Positions 9,159-18,588 of a DNA stretch of 64,000 nucleotides are shown piece after piece. The translations under genes were made by a program, and so were the position numbers. The notes under the pieces are model-generated. The model was not told where the DNA came from. It did no database searches and saw only the letters and a program-made list of their open reading frames with translations. Source of the DNA: Neobacillus nitrireducens (lineage in GTDB: Bacteria; Bacillota; Bacilli; Bacillales; Cytobacillaceae). The stretch lies in the NCBI RefSeq assembly GCF_030915405.1, contig NZ_CP133262.1:1178001-1242000 (forward strand), given 5' to 3'. Position 1 is the first letter of the stretch; every line of letters begins with the position of its first letter.

Positions 9159-12100
9159 TTATCTGACTGCTCCTTCTCCCTGGTAAATCCGATATGCGGG
9201 AACAATCGTATCGGAAACAATTTCTTTTCCTTTTTCACGAATGAAATCCAATTTATAATAAGCAGCGAATCTTTGGCTGATTTCCGTTTTCACAAGTTCC
9301 GGCGGAGTGACGACGATGAATTGGAACTTCAGTTTCTCGGCCACGGCAAATATGGGGTCAAGGACATGGGCCGATGCTGCTTGTCCGAACGGATTATCAC
9401 AGACTAATGGAACCCAGCTTTGATCAGTTTCGCTTTTAACCGATAATAGCATCATCATCATCACCATTCGAGCGGAAAGCTTTTGTCCGCCGCTGCCGTC
9501 GGATTTCGTCCTTGAACCTTGATTAATGGTCTGCCACGTTGAGTAATGCTCTTTTTGCGGTTTCCCGTACATAAAGGCATTATCTGTTCGCATATTATAG
9601 ACAAGCAGCTCAGGATATCGATTTCGAAGGGATACAAATAAAATTTGCTCATCACTTATGAGTTGTTTTATTTCATCGTCTAATGCGCGATTATGATCAT
9701 CAATCATATCAAATTGTTTTGTGATTTTGTTTATAGCAGTTACAAAGTGCTGCTTCAGTAATGGCTCAATATCTTCCGACTTTTTAGGTAGGATGTCTTC
9801 TTTAAGTTGTACAAGCGGAAACGATCCTCGTTCATTTTTCAGCTTCATTTTCGCAATCATGGAACGAATTGCCTCAGCAATACTCATCACTTTCATGCTG
9901 GCACGGCTGGCCCAAAAGTTTTGCGCCTTTTCAGCTCTTTCTTTGTCACGTTCTAATTGTTCCAATCCACTTTGTGAGAAACGTTTCATATTCTTAACGA
10001 TCGTCTGAATATGCGTAAAATGCCTTGTATCCAAATGATCTAAAGTCGTTACTACTTCATTTTTAAACCGAATCTCCCAATCTTTTCCTTCAATCGTGAG
10101 CTTTAAATTCCTTAAGGATTGGTCGATTTTCGCATGCTTCTCTTGCCCTTCGTCCTGGATCGCTTGGTGTTCTTCACACCAGGACAAGATACATGCTTTA
10201 CCTAGACTGTTTATTTTTTCTAGATCCTCATTCGTAAATGCTGCCGCTTCCTCTTTGAGTATAACGGATAAGGTTAATAAATCTCCTTCGTACCCGGCAA
10301 TATTGGTTTCCGTTTCTTTTTGGCGTTTCTCTGCCCGCTTTACTTCCTCTTTCGTTAATTTCGTTTGGTCTTTAATTTCTACTGCTTTTACTTCTAAATC
10401 AAGGTTTGCCCATTGTTCAGGCTGTTTTTCATACTTTTCGACTTTCTTTCCAGACTTATCACGCTGTTCAGTCGCGTGCTTTAAGGACGTTTCCGCTACG
10501 GTAACAGCCGTTCCTTGTTCCCGTTCATCTTTTCCCGCAGACTTCGCTTCCTTCTGTGCCGTTTGCAACATATTTTCTAATATACTAAGAGGTTCATCAG
10601 GTTCTTTTGCTTGATTCCAATCTTGATCATGGGCATTGAGTTTTTTCTCTAATTTGTTTTGCTGCTTTTGTTCGGTTTCTTTTTTTGCTTGAAGAACGAG
10701 TAATTCTCTAGCCTGTTCTTCTTTCGATTTTTGAAGCTGTTTTAGCTCTCCGATACTTCCGTTAATCTCTTGTAATAAATATGGAGATAGTTGAGGGACC
10801 TCATCAGATAGGTCTGCTTTTTCACCAGCAGGAAAAACAGCTTCTTCTATATAGAACCTAATCTCCTTTATCGTTTGTTCGGTTGTAAGCTTCCATTCTA
10901 CATAGGTCTGATTCCACTGGTTTTGAAGTTCAACTGTCTGTTGGTGCTCTTTTCCTATTTCTTGCTGCTGTAGACCTAAGGCTTCTTTTTGTTTCTCTTT
11001 TTCTAGTTTAACCCGTTTATTTTCTTGATGAAGAGTTTTTTCTTGATTAAACTCCTCTAACGTTTCTACATTTCTTGTAAGCTTTTCTATCTTACTATTT
11101 GTCTTTTCCAGCTGTTCTTTTAGCCCAAGCTGTAATTCTTTCTCTTTTTGTTCTTGTGTTTTGATTTCTTGTAATTTCGTTTTCTTAGAAAGAAGAGCGT
11201 TTTGTTCCTGCTTGAAATCTTTTTCGATATCACTAGAAAGCTCACTTGATATAAACCGATCGACTTCTTTTAAAATTCGACGTAAGGAGGTTTCTGTCTT
11301 TTCTAATTCAACGAGCGTATTTTTCTTTTCTTCAATTTGCTTCGCAATCGTTATTTTCCAGCTGGTGAATTGATTCTTATCGCTTAATAGCCCATTCTCG
11401 GTTCCATTAATGATCACAAAAGATTGTTGGTGCTTTTCTCCGTTCATATCTTCGCGCAAGAAAATTGGAACAGGACTTTTGAACATTCTTCCTGTAAGAA
11501 CCTGTTGATTAATTTTTTGCCATTGCTGTCCGTTTACGACCAACCCGTATGGAAGGAGCGGATTCGTCATCAGTGAATGAGCCATATCCTCTGGACTTAA
11601 TGATTGGAGAAATTGGGCTCCATAAAACACATCAATTCCAGTCTTTTCATCAATCCATTCCTTTAATTCTTTCACGTCTTTATTTGCGATCCAGAAGGGT
11701 TCATCGTTTAAGGAATGGTCGAGTTGTGTTTCCCAAAGTTCCTTTTTCATTTGTTCAGCTTGATGTCGGTTAGTGCCAAGTATTTCTTCTATTTGTATCG
11801 CGTATTTCGATAAGAGTGAGTGAGTAAACGGCACTGTGACGTCATCAATTAACCCATGAAGTTTTTCTAATAGTTTTGCTTCCTTTTGCTTTTGTCCTTC
11901 ATTAGCTGTCTTTAATTCTTCACATTTTTCCTCTGAAAACTGTATGGATTGGAAGAGCGTACCATGTGATGTCGCCAGTTGATTTTGCTTTTCATTAGAA
12001 TCCTTATCTTTTGCTTGCAACTCTACTAATCTAGCCTGTTTGTCTTCAATTTGTTTAGAAAGACTCAGGGTTAAGCCCTTTAAGTCATAGGTTAAGCGAT

Positions 12101-13622
12101 CGCCAAATTCTTGGATGAGTACTGCTTCCTTCGTCTCAAAGGTATGCATTTGTGTATATAGAAAGTCTATTTCCGTACTAAGCTGAGCAATGTCTTTTGT
12201 CTTTTGTTTATCCTGCTGCAACAGCCCCGTAGCTTTTTTATTCAAGAACTTTTTATATCCTAAATACTGTTTAACACCTTCTTGAATCGATAGATAGGAT
12301 TGATTCCATTGCTTTCTAGCTTCTTGTTTAATTTCATCCATTCTTTGATTCACTTGCTCTAAGCCGCTATTTTGTTCCAATGTCGCGATTTGCTGTGAAA
12401 GAGCGCGAATACTTTGTTCGTTTTCATTCCACTCTTTTAATAACAGCTGAAAGTCTAGTTGTGCTTTTCGATCCTGTTTCACTTTAACGATTGCTTGTAA
12501 GGAAGTATGTTTCTCTCTTTCCTCCACTAATTTCTTATCCCAATCCATGACATCTCTGTGTGCTTTTGCAAACTCTAGATTTTCTTTTTGAAAGCGTAAA
12601 TCTGCCTGCCTGATGATTAATTTCTCCAGTTCATTCTCTAAAGTAAGCAGCGTTTCTTCTTCTGATTGCTTTAAATGCTGCAAGGCACCCAGCAGTTGTC
12701 TTCCCGCCTGTATGCTGGAATGAACAATTTCTTTATGTTCAACACCTATAGCCAAGTGCTCTTCAAATGGAATAATGTCTTCTAAAAACTCTTTATGGGC
12801 CTGCTCTCTTTTTAAAAGAACAGGCAAGTCCTTCGCGATACTGGCCTGGCTCTTAAATATCTCCACAAGATCATTACTTTGATGTTCGGTTCGATGTAAG
12901 ACTTGACTAATAGTAGGTATGATTCGCTTTTGGAACAGGGAATGATCATCCTCAGCACCCTCGAAGAATTTCCCAACGCCGCCTTCATCCTTATTAATTT
13001 CCTTCATAATGTCCCAATCTTTTCGGTTAATTCCGTAAGTATCAAGGATGCGATAGTGTTTTTTCGTATCTCGATACACGTCATATCCATTCCATTTTAA
13101 GTAGTCTTTCAAGCTTTCCGTGTCAGCAACCTCACCTTGCTCATAGAGTGGAATATGCTCAAGCGCTGCCTCTTCTTTCCGTTCAAATTCTCTTGTATAA
13201 AATGTAATATTAGGAACAATCCTTGCCTCCTGTTCCAATGTTTTACTTTCCATTCCACTTTCTTCATTCATGGAAATCCGCTGCTCAGCTGAGAACATTC
13301 CTCCAGTTACCAGAGACGCGTGGTCTGCACCGTCCAATTCCCATTGAATAAGTACATGAAAGGTATAGGGAATAAATTGCTCTTTATTATTAAAGAAGAA
13401 TTGTTGATAATATCGATTGTTTTGTTTTCCCCATGAAGTTCCAGGCTTAAGTATTTGGAAAATGGTCTGAAGGAAGACACCTTTCCCACCCCCATTCATC
13501 ATCGCAATGAGGCCATTTGTGGATGTCTCATCATTATGAAAATTAAAAGTGGTATCTTTGTATTGCTTTTGCATGCCATCATATTTCAGGCCAACAATTC
13601 TAATTCGATGGATTTTCGGCAT
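9159..13622 (-). CDS. jetC: Wadjet JetC, MukB-like SMC ATPase
   Basis: The SMC motor of a Wadjet system, which extrudes DNA loops and lets JetD cut small circular DNA such as plasmids. It has 1487 residues. The N-terminal head carries the P-loop region GLIAMMNGGGKGVFLQ (N43 to V49). A very long coiled coil rich in Glu, Lys and Gln runs from about 270 to 1300, broken by a central hinge-like part around 560-760. The C-terminal head has the ABC signature GSGGQKLSAR (from 1376) and the Walker B-like VPLVCDNPFGQAAS (D at about 1409). The residue after the P-loop lysine is Gly, not Ser/Thr. It starts at ATG 13622 with GAGGAGG 6 bases ahead, overlapping jetB by 23 bases. The N-terminus PKIHRIRIVGLKYDG resembles type III JetC; the type call is from memory. 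Confidence 0.85.
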   Translation of the reverse strand: MPKIHRIRIVGLKYDGMQKQYKDTTFNFHNDETSTNGLIAMMNGGGKGVFLQTIFQILKPGTSWGKQNNRYYQQFFFNNKEQFIPYTFHVLIQWELDGADHASLVTGGMFSAEQRISMNEESGMESKTLEQEARIVPNITFYTREFERKEEAALEHIPLYEQGEVADTESLKDYLKWNGYDVYRDTKKHYRILDTYGINRKDWDIMKEINKDEGGVGKFFEGAEDDHSLFQKRIIPTISQVLHRTEHQSNDLVEIFKSQASIAKDLPVLLKREQAHKEFLEDIIPFEEHLAIGVEHKEIVHSSIQAGRQLLGALQHLKQSEEETLLTLENELEKLIIRQADLRFQKENLEFAKAHRDVMDWDKKLVEEREKHTSLQAIVKVKQDRKAQLDFQLLLKEWNENEQSIRALSQQIATLEQNSGLEQVNQRMDEIKQEARKQWNQSYLSIQEGVKQYLGYKKFLNKKATGLLQQDKQKTKDIAQLSTEIDFLYTQMHTFETKEAVLIQEFGDRLTYDLKGLTLSLSKQIEDKQARLVELQAKDKDSNEKQNQLATSHGTLFQSIQFSEEKCEELKTANEGQKQKEAKLLEKLHGLIDDVTVPFTHSLLSKYAIQIEEILGTNRHQAEQMKKELWETQLDHSLNDEPFWIANKDVKELKEWIDEKTGIDVFYGAQFLQSLSPEDMAHSLMTNPLLPYGLVVNGQQWQKINQQVLTGRMFKSPVPIFLREDMNGEKHQQSFVIINGTENGLLSDKNQFTSWKITIAKQIEEKKNTLVELEKTETSLRRILKEVDRFISSELSSDIEKDFKQEQNALLSKKTKLQEIKTQEQKEKELQLGLKEQLEKTNSKIEKLTRNVETLEEFNQEKTLHQENKRVKLEKEKQKEALGLQQQEIGKEHQQTVELQNQWNQTYVEWKLTTEQTIKEIRFYIEEAVFPAGEKADLSDEVPQLSPYLLQEINGSIGELKQLQKSKEEQARELLVLQAKKETEQKQQNKLEKKLNAHDQDWNQAKEPDEPLSILENMLQTAQKEAKSAGKDEREQGTAVTVAETSLKHATEQRDKSGKKVEKYEKQPEQWANLDLEVKAVEIKDQTKLTKEEVKRAEKRQKETETNIAGYEGDLLTLSVILKEEAAAFTNEDLEKINSLGKACILSWCEEHQAIQDEGQEKHAKIDQSLRNLKLTIEGKDWEIRFKNEVVTTLDHLDTRHFTHIQTIVKNMKRFSQSGLEQLERDKERAEKAQNFWASRASMKVMSIAEAIRSMIAKMKLKNERGSFPLVQLKEDILPKKSEDIEPLLKQHFVTAINKITKQFDMIDDHNRALDDEIKQLISDEQILFVSLRNRYPELLVYNMRTDNAFMYGKPQKEHYSTWQTINQGSRTKSDGSGGQKLSARMVMMMMLLSVKSETDQSWVPLVCDNPFGQAASAHVLDPIFAVAEKLKFQFIVVTPPELVKTEISQRFAAYYKLDFIREKGKEIVSDTIVPAYRIYQGEGAVR

Positions 13623-14346
13623 GCATATCCTCCTCTGTAGTCATTAATTTTTTTAATAATTCATAACGGTCATAATCGTGATATAGGTATTCAATTCGCT
13701 CAAATAGTTCCGTTTTAGGAATCACCTTAGCTATATCGTCCCGATCCAGAATGACGATCAGCCCCTCCGTCTCTAACAAGCGCATGGCTATGGCTATTAA
13801 ACCGATTCTGGTACGTCGATTGCCTTTTTTGATCCCATAATCATCCGTGTCCACCTCCATGTATTTCCAGGTGGTGACAACTTCCTTCATATCGATTCTT
13901 TCTTCTTCTCCGAAGCTGGGGTTCGTTTTAAGAATGCTATCCCAATTCATTATGAGGTCATTAACAGACCGCTCTAATGCGTAGTAGCTAATCCCTTCCC
14001 GCTTCGTGCGAATTTTTGCCGCCTGATTGCGGTCGATGGCCGCTAGAAAAGTCATAATGACAACGCTAATTAGATGAAAGTGCTTTTTCGTTTCGATTTG
14101 CTTATGCTTTTCTTTCATATGGGTAAAATTCGTAGCAAAAACAGAACCCGTCGGCTGGACAACTAATTGGATGCGCTTAGGCGATTCAATGATATATGTA
14201 CCTGATTCGTCTGCTAATAAGAGAACTGTCTGTCTCACTTCCGGATCGAAATAAGTCTGAAAGTGTTCACTATTTTCGTCGATTACTTTATCTTTTAATA
14301 AAGTAAAAAAGACAGCGGATGCTCTTTTAATACTTTCTGCACTCAC
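13600..14346 (-). CDS. jetB: Wadjet JetB, MukE-like subunit
   Basis: The small winged-helix (KITE) partner of the kleisin JetA in the Wadjet complex, about 248 residues. The start is GTG at 14346, chosen because AGGAGG precedes it by 7 bases and the GTGA overlaps the jetA stop codon, a classic coupling arrangement. No strong motif is visible by eye. The call rests on size, the alternating helix/strand composition (LIAIAMRLLETEGLIVILDRDDIAKV near 190-215 fits a winged helix) and its place between jetA and jetC. The 3' end overlaps the start of jetC. Confidence 0.75.
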   Translation of the reverse strand: MSAESIKRASAVFFTLLKDKVIDENSEHFQTYFDPEVRQTVLLLADESGTYIIESPKRIQLVVQPTGSVFATNFTHMKEKHKQIETKKHFHLISVVIMTFLAAIDRNQAAKIRTKREGISYYALERSVNDLIMNWDSILKTNPSFGEEERIDMKEVVTTWKYMEVDTDDYGIKKGNRRTRIGLIAIAMRLLETEGLIVILDRDDIAKVIPKTELFERIEYLYHDYDRYELLKKLMTTEEDMHAENPSN

Positions 14347-15851
14347 GCTAGCACCTCCTGAACACATATTTTAAATGGGGACATTTTCATTCGATACCAT
14401 TGGAAAGGCTCCGCTCGATGATCGAACTCAGTATAGATTTTTAAGCCTTCAAAAATTTGAAATTGCGGATATTCCTTCATTAATTTATGTAGGAGAATTT
14501 CCCTCTCATCGCTTAATGTCTCTTCCTTCCGATGAAGCACTTGAACCTTCAGCGGCTTTTTATCGAACATCATCCACAAATCAATCGTTTCTGATTCTTC
14601 AAACCATAAATCCTGTACTTCAAGCGGAAGATCCGCTAAATCAGCGATCGAAAACTCTCCGTTTGTTTGTAAAAATTGAAAAACATAACTCCATGCCTTG
14701 ATAACAGAATCCCAGTTGGTCACTCTCAGACGAGTAATGCTTTCTTCTGCCTCTTCTTCAATAACAACATCGATTAGTTGTTTTTCATCGAATTCCTGTT
14801 CACCCCAAATCCAATCGAGCGGCAAAATAAATTCATTCTTCGGTGAAAATAATGGAGAAAGGACTCTTTCTATCGCTTCGAAACTTTTGACCCCTTCCTT
14901 CATGAACCAATTTTCATAATAATGCTCTCGAAAGGAAACCAGGCTAGTTTCCCAAAACAATGAAGGGTTTTCTGCCTTTAATTTCATCTCATAGGAAATA
15001 TTTTGAATAACCAGCTTCGCAAAACGATCATGCAATTGCCTTGTATGACCAATTTTTTCTTGGAGCAGAATCAATTCTTTTTGAATAGAATCTACCTCTT
15101 CATTCCTTCGTTTCGTTTTATCGATCATACTAGTAATGGTACGGAAATGATTTTTTTCTTCTTCAAATTGCTTTTCTATTTCAACCCGATTGTCGGCTCT
15201 TTGCCATTCCTCTTCAATCAATAAAATTTTGGGATTGTTGATCATTTCTTTTTGGAAGGTAAATTCCTTTGCCATTAAGCGGTTTACGCGTGAAATGAGG
15301 TGATCGAGGTTTCGAGTAGCTTTTCTAAAATTACCGTTTTTAATCAGCTGCATACTGTAGAGTTGTTCAATCGTGATCGAGAACTCCTCCGCCATTTCCC
15401 TGCTCATAAAAATCATTTCCTGCGCAACATCTGTTAGTTTATAAACAATCGACCCGCCCATTTCTAAATTCGTATATAATTCATCCATTGTCACATAGCG
15501 AAAGGTTTGTGTCTCCCAGGATTGTCTTATTTCATCATAATATAGGGCTTCAAAGGGTTTACTATATTCTTCTTTCCCCTGATATAAAAGCCCGCTTGTA
15601 ATCCGTTCCATTTGTTTATCGTCTGCCAAAAGCTTCATTTGCTTAATTGATTCTTCGACCATATATTTGATATCTGATTTGCGCCTTTGATCATCATCAT
15701 TTAATTCTCGATAAAATATGGTGAGGAGCACTTGCATGAGAATAGTTTGGATATGAGGTTTCAGCTCCCCAACTTCCATTCCCCTCCCAAGCTCAAACAG
15801 TGGATTTAATCGTTGCATTCGCTTGCCGAAGCCTTCCCATGATTCGTTCAC
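14343..15851 (-). CDS. jetA: Wadjet JetA, MukF-like kleisin
   Basis: The kleisin subunit that links the JetC heads and recruits JetB. It has about 502 residues with an N-terminal winged-helix-like region, a helical middle with coiled-coil potential (about 205-280, EEEWQRADNRVEIEKQFEEEK onward in the protein) and a C-terminal part that should bind the SMC cap. The start is taken as GTG 15851 because GGAGGAG lies 6-8 bases ahead and GTGA overlaps the jetD stop; an in-frame ATG five codons upstream overlaps that binding site. Assignment comes mainly from size and operon position. Confidence 0.75.
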   Translation of the reverse strand: MNESWEGFGKRMQRLNPLFELGRGMEVGELKPHIQTILMQVLLTIFYRELNDDDQRRKSDIKYMVEESIKQMKLLADDKQMERITSGLLYQGKEEYSKPFEALYYDEIRQSWETQTFRYVTMDELYTNLEMGGSIVYKLTDVAQEMIFMSREMAEEFSITIEQLYSMQLIKNGNFRKATRNLDHLISRVNRLMAKEFTFQKEMINNPKILLIEEEWQRADNRVEIEKQFEEEKNHFRTITSMIDKTKRRNEEVDSIQKELILLQEKIGHTRQLHDRFAKLVIQNISYEMKLKAENPSLFWETSLVSFREHYYENWFMKEGVKSFEAIERVLSPLFSPKNEFILPLDWIWGEQEFDEKQLIDVVIEEEAEESITRLRVTNWDSVIKAWSYVFQFLQTNGEFSIADLADLPLEVQDLWFEESETIDLWMMFDKKPLKVQVLHRKEETLSDEREILLHKLMKEYPQFQIFEGLKIYTEFDHRAEPFQWYRMKMSPFKICVQEVLA

Positions 15852-16921
15852 GTCCATCTCCTCCATGTTTCTATGTTTAAGACTTCTTGTGGAATCCGCT
15901 TATTTTCCTGCCATAATTGCTGTAATAGTACTTGCTCCTCTTCCGTAAACCATTGAAAGAATGAATCACGGTATTTGATATTTTGTGTTTGTCCTTGTTT
16001 TTGATCATTTCTTTGTTCAAGACGCTCAAGCATTTTACGATATATTTTTAAGGCGGGCTGTATACAGCAATCCGGGTATTTTTCAATAAGCCGAATCATG
16101 ATCCCGTAACCCGCGGCATCAAGGTCTCCTGCGTAATAGAAAAGATAGGATTTAGCTGGAAACATTCGAAAGAAAAAGGAAAAGCTCCGCTCAATTTTAG
16201 TTCCTTCACCATAAATAATCAGTTCTGGTTCATAATCGAGTTGATTGACTTCCAATAACTTAATGGAAGTATGGAAGAACGATAGATTCTCAACAATCAG
16301 TACCCGCTGAATATCTTTTATTTCTTTCCCTTGTTTCATCCAAAATACAAAAGGTTCCCCGTAATTCACCATTTTAAGCTGCGCTTCTGATATGCCAATT
16401 CTGGCTAAGAAGCCTTTTCCATCAGGAAAACTATCATTGTCGAGTAAGAATTTTTCATGGCCAAAGAGTTCCAGACTTCTTTCTTCGACTGACACAATTT
16501 CCCGTTCCAAACTGGGCTTTAGAAAAGAATATACCTTCTGGATTCGATTCCATTCATTTTTCGTCTGCCATTCGGGATGCCGTTCATAAAAGGAAAAATC
16601 AAACAGATCACCTAATTTCATCATCTCGAGACGATCCCATTTGTTTTCCTGAACTTTTATATTGACCCAGTAATATAAGGCAAGCGCCGGGTTTCTTCCA
16701 TTATATTGATTATTTTGGATGGGAATCAGTTGTCCTTCCCTTTGCAATGTTTCAACTGCACGGTAAAACAACGAATAACCATCCATCTCAAAATAATTAT
16801 CCAAAAGCCTGCGTAACTGAAGTTCTAAATCGTTACTATTTATTTTCTTCTTTTGGTTAGGGTGTTGAATATCAGCTATAAATCCTCTCACCCGTGTTTC
16901 AATGATGTCGATTGTACTCAC
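15848..16921 (-). CDS. jetD: Wadjet JetD, Toprim nuclease subunit
   Basis: The nuclease of the Wadjet system, related to topoisomerase VI subunit A, which cuts circular DNA trapped by the JetABC motor. It has 357 residues. The N-terminal half is helical with winged-helix character. The C-terminal half is a Toprim domain with the catalytic glutamate in VLIVENLSFFH (E211) and the metal-binding pair in YYAGDLDAAGYGI (D266, D268). It is the first gene of the operon, giving the order D-A-B-C. The GTG start is the first possible one after an in-frame TGA, with only a weak AAGTGG binding site, so expression may be kept low. A TATAAT-like box lies about 65 bases upstream. Confidence 0.85.
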   Translation of the reverse strand: MSTIDIIETRVRGFIADIQHPNQKKKINSNDLELQLRRLLDNYFEMDGYSLFYRAVETLQREGQLIPIQNNQYNGRNPALALYYWVNIKVQENKWDRLEMMKLGDLFDFSFYERHPEWQTKNEWNRIQKVYSFLKPSLEREIVSVEERSLELFGHEKFLLDNDSFPDGKGFLARIGISEAQLKMVNYGEPFVFWMKQGKEIKDIQRVLIVENLSFFHTSIKLLEVNQLDYEPELIIYGEGTKIERSFSFFFRMFPAKSYLFYYAGDLDAAGYGIMIRLIEKYPDCCIQPALKIYRKMLERLEQRNDQKQGQTQNIKYRDSFFQWFTEEEQVLLQQLWQENKRIPQEVLNIETWRRWT

Positions 16922-16983
16922 CCACTTAAATCTTCATAGAGTTATAGAAATAGACTCTTATTATCCAATTTGAACATCCTTAT

Positions 16984-17013
16984 ATTATAAACTAGTTGCG
17001 TTATCGTTGGTAA
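16984..17013 (-). promoter_or_regulatory. Putative promoter of the Wadjet operon
   Basis: On the minus strand a perfect TATAAT (plus-strand positions 16984-16989) follows TTACCA by 18 bases. It lies about 60 bases before the jetD start. No operator-like symmetry is visible around it. Confidence 0.5.
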
Positions 17014-17059
17014 ATGAAATTTTTTTAATATAATGACCTGTTGTAACAAGACAAATAAA

Positions 17060-17088
17060 AAAAGCCCTAAATCAATGGATGGGGCTTT
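17060..17088 (-). terminator. Rho-independent terminator after the small gene at 17106
   Basis: AAAGCCC / GGGCTTT with a 14 nt loop, followed on the minus strand by a T-rich run (TTTTTATTTG). It stands 18 bases past the stop codon. Confidence 0.7.
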
Positions 17089-17105
17089 TAGAATCTACTA
17101 TTGAT

Positions 17106-17288
17106 TTATTTCAATTCTTGATCTGCCAATCTGTCATCTTTTGTTTTTGATTCTATAACATGAACAAGTTCTTCTATTATATCGTTTAAACTCATAATGC
17201 TTGTATCTTTTCTTAAAATGCTAGAAGTTTTGTATAGTAAAGTTCTTTCTTGTTCACTCATAAATATAGTTTTTTCTTGTTCATCCAT
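17106..17288 (-). CDS. Small unknown acidic protein
   Basis: About 60 residues beginning MDEQEKTIFMSEQERTLL. I chose the ATG at 17288 because GGAGGG stands 6 bases before it; the frame continues upstream without a second good start. The protein is charged and probably helical, with an internal near-repeat (DEQEKTIFM / SEQERTLLY). It has no signal peptide or known domain. It lies between the Wadjet operon and sda and has its own terminator. Function unknown. Confidence 0.5.
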   Translation of the reverse strand: MDEQEKTIFMSEQERTLLYKTSSILRKDTSIMSLNDIIEELVHVIESKTKDDRLADQELK

Positions 17289-17389
17289 AAAAATCCCTCC
17301 ATTTTTAATAAAATGCTGAATATTAATTCTGAGCGGTAAAACCCAATTTATTTCTTGGAAGATCATTGAATAAAGAATAAATCCAAATT

Positions 17390-17563
17390 CTAATCTGATT
17401 TAATATACTGATTTAAAATCTTTCTATAATCATTTATGGGTGATTCATTAGTTAGTCGTCCATCTAACTCAATAGCCAATAACCGAATAAAGTCTTTGCG
17501 AAGATTTAACTTAATTGCAGAATTAAATGCTTCTAGCAATAGTTCAGTACTAAGGTTATGCAT
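17390..17563 (-). CDS. sda: Sda-like sporulation histidine kinase inhibitor
   Basis: Sda blocks autophosphorylation of sporulation kinases (KinA, KinB) when DNA replication is disturbed. The core LSTELLLEAFNSAIKLNL followed by RKDFIRLLAIELDGR matches the helical hairpin of B. subtilis Sda (LSDELLIESYFKATELNL followed by NRDFIELIENEI). The product has 57 residues, a little longer than the usual 46-52, with an extra tail NYDR-like to IKSD. The start at 17563 is supported by GGAGTGAG ahead of the ATG. In B. subtilis sda is transcribed by DnaA; I did not find clear DnaA boxes here. Confidence 0.75.
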   Translation of the reverse strand: MHNLSTELLLEAFNSAIKLNLRKDFIRLLAIELDGRLTNESPINDYRKILNQYIKSD

Positions 17564-17625
17564 ACTTATCTCACTCCACTTGCAGTCAAGTGTGTATATA
17601 TTAGAAACAGTTCTAATCAAGAATT

Positions 17626-17668
17626 AAAAAAAGCAGCTTGCCGAGTTAGGTAAAGCTGCTTTTTTTGT
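17626..17668 (-). terminator. Strong rho-independent terminator after the phasin-like gene
   Basis: AAAGCAGCTT / AAGCTGCTTT with a 13 nt loop and seven or more T residues on both strands. It serves the gene at 17739 (minus strand) and separates it from sda. Confidence 0.85.
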
Positions 17669-17738
17669 GCGAAATAGATTATTTATTAACAAAGAAGACT
17701 CAACCTATAAAGGAAGTATTTCCTAATAGGTATGTACA

Positions 17739-18398
17739 CTATTTACTTGGAGTAACTAGTACACGCACGCTATCTTCCAATTGATGAGCAATACTTTGAT
17801 GAGTCTTTCTTGCTTGTTTTACATAGTTGTCAAAGACAGCTTCCCAAGCATTACGCGCTTCATTTGTATAGTCAATGAATGCCCCGCTATTTTGTTCAAA
17901 AAGCTCCTCAGTTTTTTTAATTAAATCAAAGGCTGAGTTAATTGGAGTCAAATAAAGCTCCTCTAATTTACTAGCTGCTTCACTTACTTGACTATTTAAA
18001 GATTCAGTCACTTCTAGAGCAGACTCATTTGTTTTAAAAATGTTGTTTTGGAATAACCCATTACGGAAATCACCATTTAATTTTGTTGCTTGCTCAAAAA
18101 GCCCCATAAATGTTTTACGGTATACTCCATTAAACTTTGTTGTTTCTTTTATAGCATTTAGGTATAGTTCTTTACTTTGTTCTCTAAGTTCTCTTGTACG
18201 AGATACTGCACCTTCAAATTGATCCCAAAGTGTATCAATAAATGGATCCGAAACATAGTTTGTTTCTTTTTGCTGTTCTACTTTTTGAATCTCAACTTTA
18301 GCAACCTCTACTTTTGGAACCTCAACCTTTGGAACCTCTAATTTTTTAACTTCCTTGTTTAGAACTTCTTCTTTTTGTTGGATCATCTTTTGAACCAT
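17739..18398 (-). CDS. Phasin-like granule-associated protein
   Basis: A 219-residue helical protein. After a repetitive N-terminal stretch built of VPKVEV-like units (about residues 20-42) comes FIDTLWDQFEGAVSRTRE, a start typical of Bacillus PHA granule proteins (PhaP-type, F-I/V-D-x-x-W). Long amphipathic helices then run to the end (FDNYVKQARKTHQSIAHQLE). There are no membrane spans or signal peptide. A PHA synthase gene lies 43 kb away in the same window, so polyester storage is plausible. The GAGGAGG binding site is strong. Assignment is by pattern; a coiled-coil stress protein is the alternative. Confidence 0.6.
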   Translation of the reverse strand: MVQKMIQQKEEVLNKEVKKLEVPKVEVPKVEVAKVEIQKVEQQKETNYVSDPFIDTLWDQFEGAVSRTRELREQSKELYLNAIKETTKFNGVYRKTFMGLFEQATKLNGDFRNGLFQNNIFKTNESALEVTESLNSQVSEAASKLEELYLTPINSAFDLIKKTEELFEQNSGAFIDYTNEARNAWEAVFDNYVKQARKTHQSIAHQLEDSVRVLVTPSK

Positions 18399-18588
18399 TT
18401 TCGTTCCTCCTCATTGTTTTTATAAATTTCTCTATATTATCCTCCCTTTGAAACGGAAGTATGTAGAGTTTAAGATAACTAGAATACATTGTAAAAAAAT
18501 GATTGAGCTTGGATTAATAATGTTGTGTTGTTTAACATAACCCTTTACATACACATTACCAACATTAGGTTCAACTCGATAAAATTTC

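Noticed and set aside
10096..10614. Long plus-strand frame inside jetC (172 codons)
   Set aside because: Antisense shadow of the low-complexity coiled-coil coding region; composition is Ser/Phe/Cys-rich as expected from reverse-read Glu/Lys codons.
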